64,000 bases of DNA from Chitiniphilus eburneus (GCF_005048205.1 NZ_SUMF01000006.1:62001-126000); one strand, 5' to 3'; shown: positions 44,901 to 54,360, numbered from the stretch's first letter. A program made the numbers and translations. The notes: a model not told the origin generated them from the letters alone.

Positions 44901-45340
44901 TGGGCGTCACCACCGAGATCAACCTGCACGCGCCCGCGCTGCTGCCCAACGAATACTGCCCCGATGTGCACGAACGGCTCAGCCTGTACAAGCGGCTGGC
45001 CAATTGCGAAACGCCGGACGATCTGGACACGCTGATGCAGGAGCTGATCGACCGCTTCGGCCTGCTGCCGGATGCCGGCCGCGTACTGCTGGAATGCCAC
45101 CGCCTGCGCATGCAGGCCAAGCCGATGGGCATCCAGAAAATCGACGCCGCCGATGCCGCCATCGTCGTCACCTTCGCCCGCAACACCGTGGTGGAACCGT
45201 TCAAGATCATCCAGTTGGTGCAGAGCAAAAAGCACTACAAGATGGTGCCGCCGGATCGCCTGCGCATCGAAGGCAACTGGCCCGAAGCGATGCTGCGCGC
45301 GGTGCGGGTGAAGGAACTGCTGGCGGAGTTGAAGCAATGA
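41948..45340 (+). CDS. mfd: Transcription-repair coupling factor
   Basis: A 1130-residue DNA translocase that removes RNA polymerase stalled at lesions and recruits UvrA. Order of parts: UvrB-like N-terminus (about 1-340), CarD-like RNA-polymerase-interaction domain (near 460-520; GDAVVHEAHGIGRYQGLVSM), SF2 translocase with VCGDVGFGKTEVALRAAF (near 612-630), VIIDEEHRFGV (near 713) and the relay TRG region (IRGAGEVLGESQSGEM), and the C-terminal autoinhibitory domain. The start is GTG; no other start fits the family better. No frameshift or missing motif. Confidence 0.96.
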   Translation: MSALPRPGERLTLPTPHGSADSLLLARYAAQSRPLVVLADSAATATRLKDELAFWLPQNRIVLLPDWETLPYDHFSPHQDLISERLATLWQIRQDEADVVIVPMQTALGRLAPVEFLAGYTFMLKKGQKFDPDKLRADLTFAGYSHVTQVYSPGEYSIRGGLIDLYPMGSPLPYRLDLFDDEIESIRTFDVDSQRSLYPVPEIRLLPAREFPLDDQGRTKFRQRFREVFEGDPSKSRLYKDISSGLTPAGIEYYLPLFFDTTATVFDYLPSSALLVLHGDVHAAADRFWADTQDRYRNLSGEKDRPILAPRVLYLPPDEFFARVKDYPRLAFTAERDEQTMPLPALDVDRRADNPIVRLTDFTRSHPGRILITAESLGRRETMAQFFAEYGLKPALAEDWQAFLASGERVMLAAAPLHAGFALADPAIAVVTEANLYVSVAQTRGKKQQKRSNTDAMLRDLSELKIGDAVVHEAHGIGRYQGLVSMDLGEGETELLLLEYAGGDKLYVPVSQLHVISRYSGGAADAAPMHKLGSGAWDKAKRRAAEQVRDTAAELLNLYARRAAREGHAFDWSHHDYEAFAAGFGFDETADQAAAIEAVLVDMRIGRPMDRLVCGDVGFGKTEVALRAAFAAVAGGKQVAVLVPTTLLAEQHFQTFSDRFSDWPIKLAELSRFRSTKEVGVAIKGLAEGAIDIVIGTHKLVQPDVQFKNLGLVIIDEEHRFGVRQKEQLKALRANVDVLTLTATPIPRTLAMSLEGIRDFSVIATAPSKRLSVKTFVAKYSDGVIREAVLRELKRGGQVFFLHNEVDTIENMRERLTALLPEARIGVAHGQMRERELEHVMRDFHAQRFNLLLCTTIIETGIDIPNANTIVMNRADKFGLAQLHQMRGRVGRSHHQAYAYLLVPDLEGLTADARKRLEAIQAMEELGSGFYLAMHDLEIRGAGEVLGESQSGEMQEIGFSLYSQMLNEAVKALKKGQEPDLSQPLGVTTEINLHAPALLPNEYCPDVHERLSLYKRLANCETPDDLDTLMQELIDRFGLLPDAGRVLLECHRLRMQAKPMGIQKIDAADAAIVVTFARNTVVEPFKIIQLVQSKKHYKMVPPDRLRIEGNWPEAMLRAVRVKELLAELKQ

Positions 45341-45540
45341 CGCCATCGACCCGCCTGACCGGCATTGCATCGGACACCGCGCCTCCATCACAGACCTGGC
45401 CGACCGAGCGACGCGCGGCCAGCCAGGACATCCCTCGCAACGCCGCGCAGCATGGCGTTCCCCATCACGGCTGGCGTGAAACATTGGATGACACGCCCTA
45501 GACCCCAGCCCGCGAATCCGATCAGACCCAAAGGACACCC

Positions 45541-46242
<702 letters not shown>

Positions 46243-46294
46243 GCCACGACAGGCCGGCGCCCGTGATCAAGCAGCGACGCATCGCGGGTGCCGG

Positions 46295-46606
46295 ATGAGC
46301 TGGTTTCTCTACGTGATCGAATGCCGCGACGGCAGCCTCTACACCGGCATCGCCACCGACGTGGCACGGCGCTGGGCCGAGCATGTGGCGGGGCGCGGCG
46401 CGCGCTATACCCGCGCCCATCCCCCCTTGCGCCTGCTCGCCGTCGCGCCCTACCCCGACCGCTCGACGGCCTCCCGGGCCGAATACGCGCTCAAGCAACT
46501 GAAACCCACCGCCAAACGCCACTTCTGCCAGACCAACCCGGCGCCGCTGGATTTGCTGGCTGTCCTGGCGTGCGAAGCGGGATCGGTGGGAAACCCCGAG
46601 TCTTAG
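46295..46606 (+). CDS. GIY-YIG nuclease-like protein (UPF0213/YhbQ type)
   Basis: A 103-residue single GIY-YIG domain: FLYVIECRDGSLYTGIATDV (the GIY...YIG pair in the variant Y-V-I / Y-T-G form), the catalytic Arg in ARRWAEH and Glu in SRAEYALKQLK. Members of this small family may act on DNA structures or in repair; the substrate is unknown. It follows the UPF0149 gene after about 50 bp and converges with the MscS gene: the two stop codons overlap (46603-46606). Confidence 0.88.
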   Translation: MSWFLYVIECRDGSLYTGIATDVARRWAEHVAGRGARYTRAHPPLRLLAVAPYPDRSTASRAEYALKQLKPTAKRHFCQTNPAPLDLLAVLACEAGSVGNPES

Positions 46607-47703
46607 GATTGAGGTTTTTCGCTCCCCACCGCCTCATCCCGCAACAGCCGCGTGGTCGGCCGGGCCAGTTCCGCGCCGTGGCGGGCGATGATGGCCATCA
46701 CCTCGAACAGCACTTTCTCCTTGACCGCATGGAACTCCACCCAGACGGTGGTGCGGGTGAAGGTGTAGATGAAGAAATCGAGCGACGACGGTCCGACGCC
46801 GTTGAAATTGACGATCAGCGTCTGTTCGTTGTCCAGTTCGGGATGCGACGCCAGCATGGTGCGCACGTCGGCGACGATGGCGGGCAGCTTGTCGCTGTCC
46901 TCGATGCGGATGCCCAGCGTTTCGAAGATGCGCCGATTGCGCATGCGCGAGGGGTTTTCCACCGAGATGGTGGCGAACGCCGAGTTGGGCACGTAAAGCG
47001 GGCGCTTGTCGAAGGTGCGGATGGTGGTCAGGCGCCAGCCGATATGCTCCACCGTGCCTTCGATGTTGCGGTCCGGCGAGCGGATCCATTCGCCCACCAC
47101 GAACGGGCGGTCTAGGTAGATCATCAGCCCGCCGAAGAAGTTGGCCAGCAGATCCTTGGCGGCAAAGCCGACCGCGATCCCGCCCACGCCGCCGAATGCC
47201 AGCACGCCGGAAATCGAGAACCCCAGCGACTGCGCCGCCACCAGCGCGGCGGTGACGATCACCGAGATGCGCAACAACCGGCTGATCGCGGTGGCCGTGG
47301 TCACGTCCACCGGAGTATGGCCTTCGCGCGGCTGCACCAGCGCATGGGCCACGTTGTTGATGAAGCCCACCAGGAACCACACCACCAGCACGATGATCGC
47401 CAGCCGCCGCGCCGGATCGACGAAATCGAACAACTCCGAGCGCGCATCCGGCGCCACCAGTTCCGCCGCCACCGATAGCCCGATCACCCATACCAGCCAG
47501 GTCAGCGGCCGGCGCGCGGCATGGATCAGCGCGTCGTCCCAATAGGTGGCGGTGCGCGCAAGCTGCACGGCCAGGCGATTGAGCAGGTAACGCGCCAGCG
47601 CGCTGGCGAACACCGTGAGCAGCACCACGGTGAAGACCTGGTAGATCCAGGCATCGGTGCGATAGAGCGATTGGAACCAATCGGATATCTGGGCAATGGA
47701 CAT
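46603..47703 (-). CDS. MscS-family mechanosensitive channel
   Basis: A 366-residue inner-membrane protein. About four to five membrane helices (20-190) end in the glycine/alanine-rich pore helix GVLAFGGVGGIAVGFAAKDL. A soluble beta domain follows (LLANFFGGLMIYLDRPFVVG, IEGTVEHIGWRLTTIRTFDK) and an alpha/beta C-terminal domain. It likely opens as a safety valve on osmotic downshock. The chosen ATG has AAGGAGAG upstream; the open frame before it (60 codons) reads like non-coding sequence. Its last bases overlap the convergent GIY-YIG gene. Confidence 0.92.
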   Translation of the reverse strand: MSIAQISDWFQSLYRTDAWIYQVFTVVLLTVFASALARYLLNRLAVQLARTATYWDDALIHAARRPLTWLVWVIGLSVAAELVAPDARSELFDFVDPARRLAIIVLVVWFLVGFINNVAHALVQPREGHTPVDVTTATAISRLLRISVIVTAALVAAQSLGFSISGVLAFGGVGGIAVGFAAKDLLANFFGGLMIYLDRPFVVGEWIRSPDRNIEGTVEHIGWRLTTIRTFDKRPLYVPNSAFATISVENPSRMRNRRIFETLGIRIEDSDKLPAIVADVRTMLASHPELDNEQTLIVNFNGVGPSSLDFFIYTFTRTTVWVEFHAVKEKVLFEVMAIIARHGAELARPTTRLLRDEAVGSEKPQS

Positions 47704-47907
47704 GGCCTCTCCTTGGGCACCGCGCAGTGAGGAAGCATCGGGATATTCGCGCCAGCGCCGGGAGCGGCAGGCATCGGGATGGCGACGGGAACGACGCGGT
47801 GGGGGTGCGGGGAACGACGCGGGCACGGCGGCCGCGCCCGGCCCCAGATGGTAAACCAGCGGCCGCGTCGGGAAAAACCGCAATCTTGCAGCCCGGTTCG
47901 ATGCGCG

Positions 47908-47958
47908 TTAGGGCGAATCAACCTTCAAACGTGGGGTGCGAAGGACGATTCGCCCTAA
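47908..47958. repeat. Dispersed inverted-repeat element, copy 2 (short form)
   Basis: A 51-bp form with perfect 12-bp ends (TTAGGGCGAATC at 47908 and GATTCGCCCTAA at 47947) around ACCTTCAAACGTGGGGTGCG, which matches the inner end sequence of copies 1 and 3. The long core is missing. Its right end supplies the TAG stop codon of the SGNH hydrolase gene. Confidence 0.8.
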
Positions 47959-48560
47959 AGCGCCCCGTGCCGTTCCAGGCTATCGCGGATCGCCTCGGCC
48001 AGGACACGGTAACCGTCGGCATTGGGATGCACCGTGTCGCTCTTGAGCGTGCGCTGCGACAGGATATCGCCCAGTGCTTCATCCTCCAGCGGCAGCTTGA
48101 ACTCGTCGGCCAGTTCGGCATACAGCGGCGCGGTGGTCAGCCGCAACCCCGGTTGCGGCACGCCGACCAGCAGCACCGCAATCTTGCGCCGCCGCAGTTC
48201 CTCCAGCATCGCGCGCAGGTTGGCGGCGGTTTCGCCGGGCGGCAGCCGTTGCAGGAAATCGTTGCCGCCCAGACACAGGATCACCAGCGCGGGCCGGGTT
48301 TCGTCCAGCACCTCCGCCAGCCGCTCGCGCCCCTGCGCACTGGTCTCGCCCGGCGCGCCTTCGTTGATCACCGTGCGGCCGATCAGCCCGGCCAGAACCG
48401 CCGGATAAGCCTGCCGCTCATTGGCGCCGGTGCCGTAGGTGAGGCTGTCGCCAAACGCCAGCACGGTGGCGTCGGGCGCCAGGCGGGGCAAGGTCGGGCG
48501 CGAACAGGCGACGCACAGCAGGATCAACAGGCAAGGCAGCCAGGCGGGCAGACGGCGCAT
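47955..48560 (-). CDS. SGNH/GDSL hydrolase (TesA-like arylesterase)
   Basis: A 201-residue esterase or lysophospholipase of the TesA type. The signal sequence (LPAWLPCLLILLCVAC) ends at a Cys, possibly a lipoprotein although the lipobox is not ideal. Catalytic blocks: Ser in VLAFGDSLTYGTGANE, Gly in INEGAPGETS, Asn in LCLGGNDFLQRL, and Asp/His in DTVHPNADGY. It probably acts in the periplasm. The chosen ATG has GGAGG 6 bases upstream. The final stop TAG is formed by a dispersed repeat end. Confidence 0.9.
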   Translation of the reverse strand: MRRLPAWLPCLLILLCVACSRPTLPRLAPDATVLAFGDSLTYGTGANERQAYPAVLAGLIGRTVINEGAPGETSAQGRERLAEVLDETRPALVILCLGGNDFLQRLPPGETAANLRAMLEELRRRKIAVLLVGVPQPGLRLTTAPLYAELADEFKLPLEDEALGDILSQRTLKSDTVHPNADGYRVLAEAIRDSLERHGAL

Positions 48561-48712
48561 CGGGTTCCTCCGGTTCAGGGCGGGCGTAGGTGCAAGCCTA
48601 TCGTATCGAGGGAGGGCTGTGAGGGCTGAGCGGGAGGGGGAACGCAAAGTCTGGGGCGGCTTTGGCGGGGGGGCCTGCTAAAATCGGCCCATTCCGTTGC
48701 TCACGAGTTCAC

Positions 48713-49615
48713 ATGCTGCCCGCCTGGCTTCCCAATTTCATCGACAAGATCTTCCTGCGCGATCTCGCCGCCTCGCTGGTATTCATCGTCATCCTGCTGG
48801 TGCTGCGTTCGCTGATCCGCCACGGCATCCTCAAGCGCGACGATTTCAGCCCGGATGTGAAGCGTCGCTGGTTGATCAACCTGCGCAACGTGGTGCTGGT
48901 GGTGTTCATGCTCGGCATGGCGCTGATCTGGGCCAACGAGATCGAAACGCTGGCGGTATCGCTGGTCGCCATCGCCGCCGCCATCGTGCTGGCCACCAAG
49001 GAAATGATCCTGTGCATGATGGGCGCGATCTATCGCACCAGCACGCATGCCTATTCGGTGGGCGACCGCATCGAGATCGCCGGCCTCAAGGGCCAGGTGA
49101 TCGACATCAACCTGCTGTCGACAACGTTGCTGGAATCCAGCCAGGCCGTGGCGCGCAAGGGCACGGTGGGGCGCGGTATCACCTTTCCCAACAGCCTGGT
49201 GCTGTCGCAACCGGTATTCAACGAAACCATGCTGGGCAGCTATGTGCTGCACACGGTCCACGTGAACATCAACCGGGGCGAGGACTGGCAGGGCGGCGAG
49301 AGCGCGATGCTGGCCGAGGCGCGCGCGGTGGTGGAGGAGTACGCGGCAGATCTCGCCAAGCACGCGCGCGAACTGCAACGGGGCCAGGCGCTGGAAAGCG
49401 CGGCGCTGGAGCCGCGCCTGCGGCTGTCGCTGGACGACCGTGAATCGGTGGGCCTGCATCTGCAACTGCCGGTGCCGCTGGGCCAGCGCGCGCGTATCGA
49501 GCAACGCATCCTGCGCGCCTTTCTCGGCGCCGTACCATGCGGCCCGGCCCCCGCGCCGGACGAAGGCACCGAGCCGGCCCTGCCCGCCGCGCCCGATCCA
49601 GCACCCACGGCGTGA
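48713..49615 (+). CDS. MscS-domain membrane channel protein
   Basis: A 300-residue protein with two to three membrane segments (about 15-35 and 55-100), a pore-like helix (VSLVAIAAAIVLATKEMILC) and an MscS-like beta domain (SVGDRIEIAGLKGQVIDINL, GITFPNSLVLSQPVF). It is smaller than and only distantly related to the MscS protein encoded at 46603. The Pro/Ala-rich C-terminus (EGTEPALPAAPDPAPTA) is probably disordered. The start ATG is chosen because it gives the first membrane segment in the right place; the ribosome binding site is weak. Confidence 0.85.
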   Translation: MLPAWLPNFIDKIFLRDLAASLVFIVILLVLRSLIRHGILKRDDFSPDVKRRWLINLRNVVLVVFMLGMALIWANEIETLAVSLVAIAAAIVLATKEMILCMMGAIYRTSTHAYSVGDRIEIAGLKGQVIDINLLSTTLLESSQAVARKGTVGRGITFPNSLVLSQPVFNETMLGSYVLHTVHVNINRGEDWQGGESAMLAEARAVVEEYAADLAKHARELQRGQALESAALEPRLRLSLDDRESVGLHLQLPVPLGQRARIEQRILRAFLGAVPCGPAPAPDEGTEPALPAAPDPAPTA

Positions 49616-49691
49616 GCCACGTTGCCCCCGGCAGCCGGCACAGCCGCAGCCCTGCCACCCCGCTTCACGCGCGGCGGACTTCGCCCGACAT

Positions 49692-49717
49692 GAGGCGCAT
49701 TGGCTACAATGCGCCTC
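49692..49717. promoter_or_regulatory. Perfect 11-bp palindrome with embedded -10, ahead of the Lar-like gene
   Basis: GAGGCGCATTG pairs with CAATGCGCCTC across GCTA. The sequence TACAAT (49705-49710), a good -10, lies across the loop and right arm, about 30 bp before the Lar-like start. This could be an operator over a promoter or a leader hairpin. Confidence 0.5.
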
Positions 49718-49739
49718 GCAGCCATTCCGGAACCCGACC

Positions 49740-49940
49740 ATGACCCAGCCCACGGATCAACCCGCCCTCGCCGCCAAACCCTGCTCGAAATGCGGCTCGC
49801 CGGGCGAGGTGACCAAATCCGGCTCCAACCGCTACTGGGTGCAGTGCGCCAAATTCGGCCGCAACGGCAATTGCAGCGCCATCGGCCAACAGGCGTCCAG
49901 CCGCAAGGAAGCGATCCGCAACTGGAACGCCCAGCACTGA
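49740..49940 (+). CDS. Small zinc-ribbon protein resembling Lar (restriction alleviation)
   Basis: A 66-residue protein. KPCSKCGSPG supplies a Cys-x2-Cys knuckle, Cys residues in YWVQCAKFGRNGNCSAIG the second pair, and the tail SSRKEAIRNWNAQ matches the EAI-x-x-WN ending of Lar-type proteins. Phage Lar eases type I restriction, but many chromosomal look-alikes have no known function. A palindrome with a -10 lies upstream and a strong hairpin terminator downstream, so it is its own transcription unit. Given the type I system 37 kb away a link is tempting but unproven. Confidence 0.7.
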   Translation: MTQPTDQPALAAKPCSKCGSPGEVTKSGSNRYWVQCAKFGRNGNCSAIGQQASSRKEAIRNWNAQH

Positions 49941-49960
49941 CGGTCATTGGCGCCGCCCGA

Positions 49961-49990
49961 AAAAAAGCCGCCCCGGAGGGCGGCTTTTCG
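49961..49990. terminator. Bidirectional terminator between Lar-like gene and tyrS
   Basis: AAAGCCGCCC (49964-49973) pairs with GGGCGGCTTT (49978-49987) across CGGA, with an A run on the left and TTTT on the right. It serves both convergent genes. Confidence 0.92.
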
Positions 49991-50004
49991 TTGCGGCCCG
50001 GCGA

Positions 50005-51243
50005 TCAGGCCACGGTCACGCGGGCGAACTTGCGCTTGCCCACCTGCAACACCACGGTGTCGCCCCGGGCGATCAGCAGGCCCTTGTCGGCCACCTTTTC
50101 ACCGTTGAGCTTGACCGCGCCGGCCTGGATATCGCGCATCGCCTGGCTGGTGGACGGCACCAGTTGCGCCTCCTTCAGCACGGCGGTGACCGGCAGGCCA
50201 TCGCCTTCGGCGTTCAGCGTGAACTCGGGCATTTCGTCCGGGATCGCGCCTTTCTGGAAACGCGCCTCGAAATCGGCCAGCGCCGCCTCGGCCGCGGCCT
50301 GGCCATGGAAACGCGCCACCAACTCCTGCGCCAGCATCACCTTGACGTCGCGCGGATTGCGCCCACCTTCGATGTCCTGCCGGAACTGGCCGATCTCGCT
50401 CATCGGGCGGAACGACAGCAGCTCGTAATACCGCCACATCAGCGTGTCGGACACGCTCATCACCTTGCCGAAAATCTCGTTGGCCGGTTCGTCGATGCCG
50501 ATGTAGTTGCCCAGCGACTTGGACATCTTGTTCACACCGTCCAGCCCTTCGAGCAGCGGCATCATCAGCACCACCTGCGGCGCCTGACCATGCTGCTGCT
50601 GCAACATGCGGCCCATCAGCAGGTTGAATTTCTGGTCGGTGCCACCCAGCTCCATGTCGCATTGCATCGCCACCGAGTCGTAGCCCTGAAGCAGCGGGTA
50701 CATGAATTCGTGCACGGCGATCGGCTGGTTACCGGCAAAGCGCTTGGCGAAATCATCGCGCTCCAGCATGCGCGCCACGGTGATGCTGGCCGCCAGCTTC
50801 AGCATGCCCGCGGCACCCAGGTCGGACAGCCATGCGCTGTTGAACAGCACGTCGGTGCGCTCGCGGTCGAGAATCTTGAACACCTGGCGTTCGTAGGTCT
50901 CGGCGTTACGCTTGACGTCTTCCTCGGTCAGCGGCGGACGGGTGGTGTTCTTGCCGGTCGGGTCGCCGATTCGACCGGTGAAATCGCCGATGAGGAACTG
51001 AGCGGTGTGACCGAGGTCTTGCAGTTGCCGCATCTTGTTGATGAGCACGGTGTGGCCCAGATGCAGGTCCGGCGCGGTCGGATCGAAGCCGGCCTTGATC
51101 TTCAGCGGCACGCCCGTAACGCGGCTCTTCTCAAGCTTACGGATCAGTTCTTCTTCGGGAATCAGTTCTTCCACGCCACGCTTGATGACAGCAAGCGCGG
51201 CGACGGTTTCCGGGTGCAGTGGGGTTTGTTCTTGTTCGGCCAT
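50005..51243 (-). CDS. tyrS: Tyrosyl-tRNA synthetase
   Basis: A 412-residue class I synthetase that charges tRNA-Tyr. The HIGH-type motif is [12 protein letters not shown], the KMSKS loop is [11 protein letters not shown], and an S4-like RNA-binding tail follows ([20 protein letters not shown]). The form resembles the TyrRS class with HLGH and KMSKS (TyrZ-like) typical of many betaproteobacteria. Complete and normal in length. It is divergent from the M23 peptidase gene across 115 bp. Confidence 0.97.
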   Translation of the reverse strand: MAEQEQTPLHPETVAALAVIKRGVEELIPEEELIRKLEKSRVTGVPLKIKAGFDPTAPDLHLGHTVLINKMRQLQDLGHTAQFLIGDFTGRIGDPTGKNTTRPPLTEEDVKRNAETYERQVFKILDRERTDVLFNSAWLSDLGAAGMLKLAASITVARMLERDDFAKRFAGNQPIAVHEFMYPLLQGYDSVAMQCDMELGGTDQKFNLLMGRMLQQQHGQAPQVVLMMPLLEGLDGVNKMSKSLGNYIGIDEPANEIFGKVMSVSDTLMWRYYELLSFRPMSEIGQFRQDIEGGRNPRDVKVMLAQELVARFHGQAAAEAALADFEARFQKGAIPDEMPEFTLNAEGDGLPVTAVLKEAQLVPSTSQAMRDIQAGAVKLNGEKVADKGLLIARGDTVVLQVGKRKFARVTVA

Positions 51244-51358
51244 GGAGATCAGCGGCTGGTAAGCCTATGGAAATTAAGGAATTTATGATGAAGTCGATTT
51301 GGCAGGCACTACAACTTTTTGTTACGCTAGCCGCGCACCAGGAAGCCTGAACAACACG

Positions 51359-52666
51359 ATGTACGAAAACCAAATTCTATCCGAAAAGCCCGCCCACTCC
51401 CAAGGCAGCGCCCGCGCTGGCTGGCTCGCGGCGGCAGTGGCCCTGCCGCTGATGGTGACTTTCGCCGCCTATGGCGTCGCCGAATTCGGCCCCCGGGAAT
51501 CCATCCACGTCACGCCCGTCACCACCACGCTGGAAGCGCCGGAGCTGGTTGCGCGCATTGCCGACACGCCGTTCTGGCGCGAGGAAGTCATCCGTTCCGG
51601 CGATACGCTGGGCGCGCTGATTGCCCGCCTGGGCGTGGACGACGACGCGGCGAAGGATTTCATCCGCACCGATACCGCCGCCAAGCCGTTGTACGAGCTG
51701 CATCCAGGCCGGGTGATCCGCGCGCAGACCACCACCGACGGGCATCTGCTGCAACTGAGCTACGTGACCGCCGCCGGCAACCAGATCACGGTGCGCCCGG
51801 CGGGCAGCGGCTTTCGCGTGAACCAGGCGCCAGCCGAAATGGCGCGCGGCACCTCGTTCAAATCCGGTGTGATCCATAGCTCGCTGTTCGCCGCCACCGA
51901 CCGCGCCGAACTGCCGGACGAAGTCACGCGGCAACTGATTTCCATCTTCGAAGGCGAGATCGACTTCCATCGTCGCCTGCGCAAGGGCGACCGTTTCGGC
52001 GTCGTCTACGAAACCTATACCCTCGATGGCCAGGAACAGAAAACCGGCCGTATCCTCGCCGCCGAATTCGTCAACGCCGGGCGCAAGCTGTCGGCGGTGT
52101 GGTACGAATCGCGCCCCGGCGACGGCGCCTATTACTCGCTCAAGGGCGAAAGCCTGAAGAAGAGCTTTTTGCAGACCCCGGTGGAGTTCTCCCGCGTGTC
52201 GTCGGGCTTTTCGATGCGCTTCCATCCCATCCTCAAGGAATGGCGCGCCCACAAGGGGATCGACTATGCCGCCCCCACCGGCACGCGCGTGCGCGCCGCA
52301 TCGGACGGCACCGTCACCTTCGTCGGCCGCAAGGGCGCCTACGGCAACGCCATCGAGATCAAGCACCAGGGTGCCTACAGCACGCTCTACGGCCATCTGA
52401 ACGGCTTCGCGTCGGGCCTGAGGGCCGGCCAGCGCGTCAGCCAGGGCGACATCATCGGCTTTGTCGGCAGCACCGGACGCGCCACCGGTCCGCACCTGCA
52501 CTACGAATTCAAGATCGCCGGCAACCAGGTCGATCCGTCCAAACTGAACCTGCCCAAGTCGCGCACGCTGGACCCGCGCGAGTTCGCACGCTTCCGCCCG
52601 TATTCGGACCAGATGCAGGCGCAACTGAACCTGCTGGCCCGTGTGGAACTCGCCCGCGCCGACTGA
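51359..52666 (+). CDS. M23 peptidoglycan endopeptidase (MepM-like)
   Basis: A 435-residue envelope protein. A membrane anchor lies at about 22-42 (AAAVALPLMVTFAAYGVAEF), followed by an OapA/LysM-like region (EEVIRSGDTLGALIARLGVD). The zinc peptidase is at the C-terminus: HPILKEWRAHKGIDYAAPTG with the HxxxD metal site and GPHLHYEF with the HxH site, so it should cut peptidoglycan cross-links during growth. The chosen ATG is the first after the tyrS divergent promoter; 20 codons of open frame precede it. It is followed by a hairpin and anmK. Confidence 0.93.
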   Translation: MYENQILSEKPAHSQGSARAGWLAAAVALPLMVTFAAYGVAEFGPRESIHVTPVTTTLEAPELVARIADTPFWREEVIRSGDTLGALIARLGVDDDAAKDFIRTDTAAKPLYELHPGRVIRAQTTTDGHLLQLSYVTAAGNQITVRPAGSGFRVNQAPAEMARGTSFKSGVIHSSLFAATDRAELPDEVTRQLISIFEGEIDFHRRLRKGDRFGVVYETYTLDGQEQKTGRILAAEFVNAGRKLSAVWYESRPGDGAYYSLKGESLKKSFLQTPVEFSRVSSGFSMRFHPILKEWRAHKGIDYAAPTGTRVRAASDGTVTFVGRKGAYGNAIEIKHQGAYSTLYGHLNGFASGLRAGQRVSQGDIIGFVGSTGRATGPHLHYEFKIAGNQVDPSKLNLPKSRTLDPREFARFRPYSDQMQAQLNLLARVELARAD

Positions 52667-52707
52667 TCCAAGCGTTCTGGCCGGTTCGGCACACCGTCCA
52701 CCCATGA

Positions 52708-52732
52708 CACCCCGTCGTCCATCGACGGGGTG
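52708..52732 (+). terminator. Hairpin after the M23 peptidase gene
   Basis: CACCCCGTCG (52708-52717) pairs with CGACGGGGTG (52723-52732) across TCCAT. No T run follows, so it is probably a weak terminator before anmK. Confidence 0.5.
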
Positions 52733-52812
52733 CGTGCTTCCAGCCTCCCCTGCTTCCCTGCCCTTCCTTACAACCGCTACACTGGCATGCCCTTCATTAC
52801 CCCGTGCGCGCC

Positions 52813-53910
52813 ATGAACCAGCCGTATTTCATCGGATTGATGACCGGAACCAGCCTGGATGGCGTGGACGCCGTCCTGGTGGATGTCTCCGGCCCGACCC
52901 CCATCCTCGTCGCCGCACAGGGACGGCCATTGCCCGGCGGCCTGCGAGACACGCTGCTGTCGCTCCAGGCCAGCGGGCCGGATGAAATCGACCGCGCCTG
53001 GCGCGCAGGCATCCAGCTCGCCGAATGCTATGCCGAGGCAGTGCTGGCCTTGCTGCTGCGTGCAGCCGTTCCCGCCGAGCAGGTGGCGGCCATCGGCAAT
53101 CACGGGCAGACGGTGCGGCATCGCCCTGAACGCGGCTACACCGTGCAGCTCGGCGATCACGCGCGGCTGGCGGAGCTGACCGGCATCACCGTGGTGGGCG
53201 ACTTCCGCTCGCGCGATGTCGCCGCTGGCGGCCAGGGCGCCCCGCTGGTGCCCGCCTTCCATCAGGCCGTGTTCGCCGATTCGCGCCGGCATCGCGTGAT
53301 CGTCAATATCGGTGGCATCGCCAACCTGACCGATCTGCCGCCCGGCGGCGACGTGGTGGGCTTCGATACCGGCCCGGGCAACGTACTGCTCGACGCGTGG
53401 ATCGCTCAGCACCAGGGCCAGCGCTACGACACCAGCGGCCAGTGGGCCGCCACCGGCAAGGTACTGCCCGACCTGCTCGATCTGTTGCTCGCCGAATCCT
53501 ATTTCGCGATGCCCTCGCCCAAGAGCACCGGGCGCGACCTGTTCCATGCCGGCTGGCTGGCGCGGCGGCTGACCGGCCGCAGCGATGCGCCGCAGGACGT
53601 ACAGGCCACGCTGGCGGCGCTCACGGTCCAGAGCATTGCCGATGCCATCCTGTTGCAGGCGCCCGGCGTGGACGAGGTCTATATCTGCGGTGGCGGCGCG
53701 CACAACACGCACCTGATGCATGCGCTGGGCCGCGCGCTGCCCGGCGTGGCGCTGGCCAGCACCGCCGAGCTGGGCATCGACCCGGACTGGGTAGAGGCCT
53801 ACGCCTTCGCCTGGCTGGCGCAGCGCTGCCTGTCGCGCCAGCCCGGCAACCTGCCGCAGGTGACCGGCGCGCAAGGGCCGCGCATTCTCGGCGCGATCTG
53901 GCCCAACTGA
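52813..53910 (+). CDS. anmK: Anhydro-N-acetylmuramic acid kinase
   Basis: A 365-residue sugar kinase of cell-wall recycling that turns 1,6-anhydro-MurNAc into MurNAc-6-phosphate. YFIGLMTGTSLDGVDAVLVD is the phosphate-binding start, GNHGQTVRHRP and VVGDFRSRDVAAGGQGAPLV are family signatures, and NIGGIANLTDLP and GFDTGPGNVLLDAW are the ATP-domain phrases. I used the ATG at MNQPYFIG; a GTG nine bases upstream is possible. Its place after a peptidoglycan endopeptidase fits wall turnover. Confidence 0.95.
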   Translation: MNQPYFIGLMTGTSLDGVDAVLVDVSGPTPILVAAQGRPLPGGLRDTLLSLQASGPDEIDRAWRAGIQLAECYAEAVLALLLRAAVPAEQVAAIGNHGQTVRHRPERGYTVQLGDHARLAELTGITVVGDFRSRDVAAGGQGAPLVPAFHQAVFADSRRHRVIVNIGGIANLTDLPPGGDVVGFDTGPGNVLLDAWIAQHQGQRYDTSGQWAATGKVLPDLLDLLLAESYFAMPSPKSTGRDLFHAGWLARRLTGRSDAPQDVQATLAALTVQSIADAILLQAPGVDEVYICGGGAHNTHLMHALGRALPGVALASTAELGIDPDWVEAYAFAWLAQRCLSRQPGNLPQVTGAQGPRILGAIWPN

Positions 53911-54360
53911 TCCTTCCAGATGCCCGTCGCGGGCGATCCCATTGCCGGCAGCCATCGCGCTGCCGGTTTCATTTTGCGTATAGGGCCGTCAGCGATAACC
54001 AGTGTAAATCACGCTTGTGGTACGACAGCTTGTAAGAAATTTCCTAACCCTTAGCATTGCCCTCCACTTTTTACCAAAGTACCCCGCATCGACGCGCCAA
54101 TCGCCTCCGCACTGGGCCCAGCGATGCACCACCGCATTTTTCCGATAAAAAACCAACCTGAAAATATTATAATAAATAGATAGTTACATTAATGATTCGC
54201 TCGCCGGGCCAGCCAGACAGCTCGGCTTTTTCGCCTTCCTACCGCCCATCCTCTCCATGCCAGAAAGGCCTTTCATTTGCCATTTGTCGGGACACTTTTT
54301 CCATATTGCTGACTTATAAAGAGGTTCTGAATTTCACTCTTGGCAACAGGAGAGATTCCA
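53911..54360. other. Intergenic region ahead of the first chemoreceptor
   Basis: 450 bp without a gene. At its left is a terminator for anmK: CCGGCAGC (53945-53952) with GCTGCCGG (53959-53966) and a following T-rich run. The middle (about 54140-54195) is strongly A/T-rich, with TATAAT at 54168 but no good -35. I saw no clear sigma-28 or sigma-54 promoter and no cyclic-di-GMP riboswitch. Confidence 0.5.
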
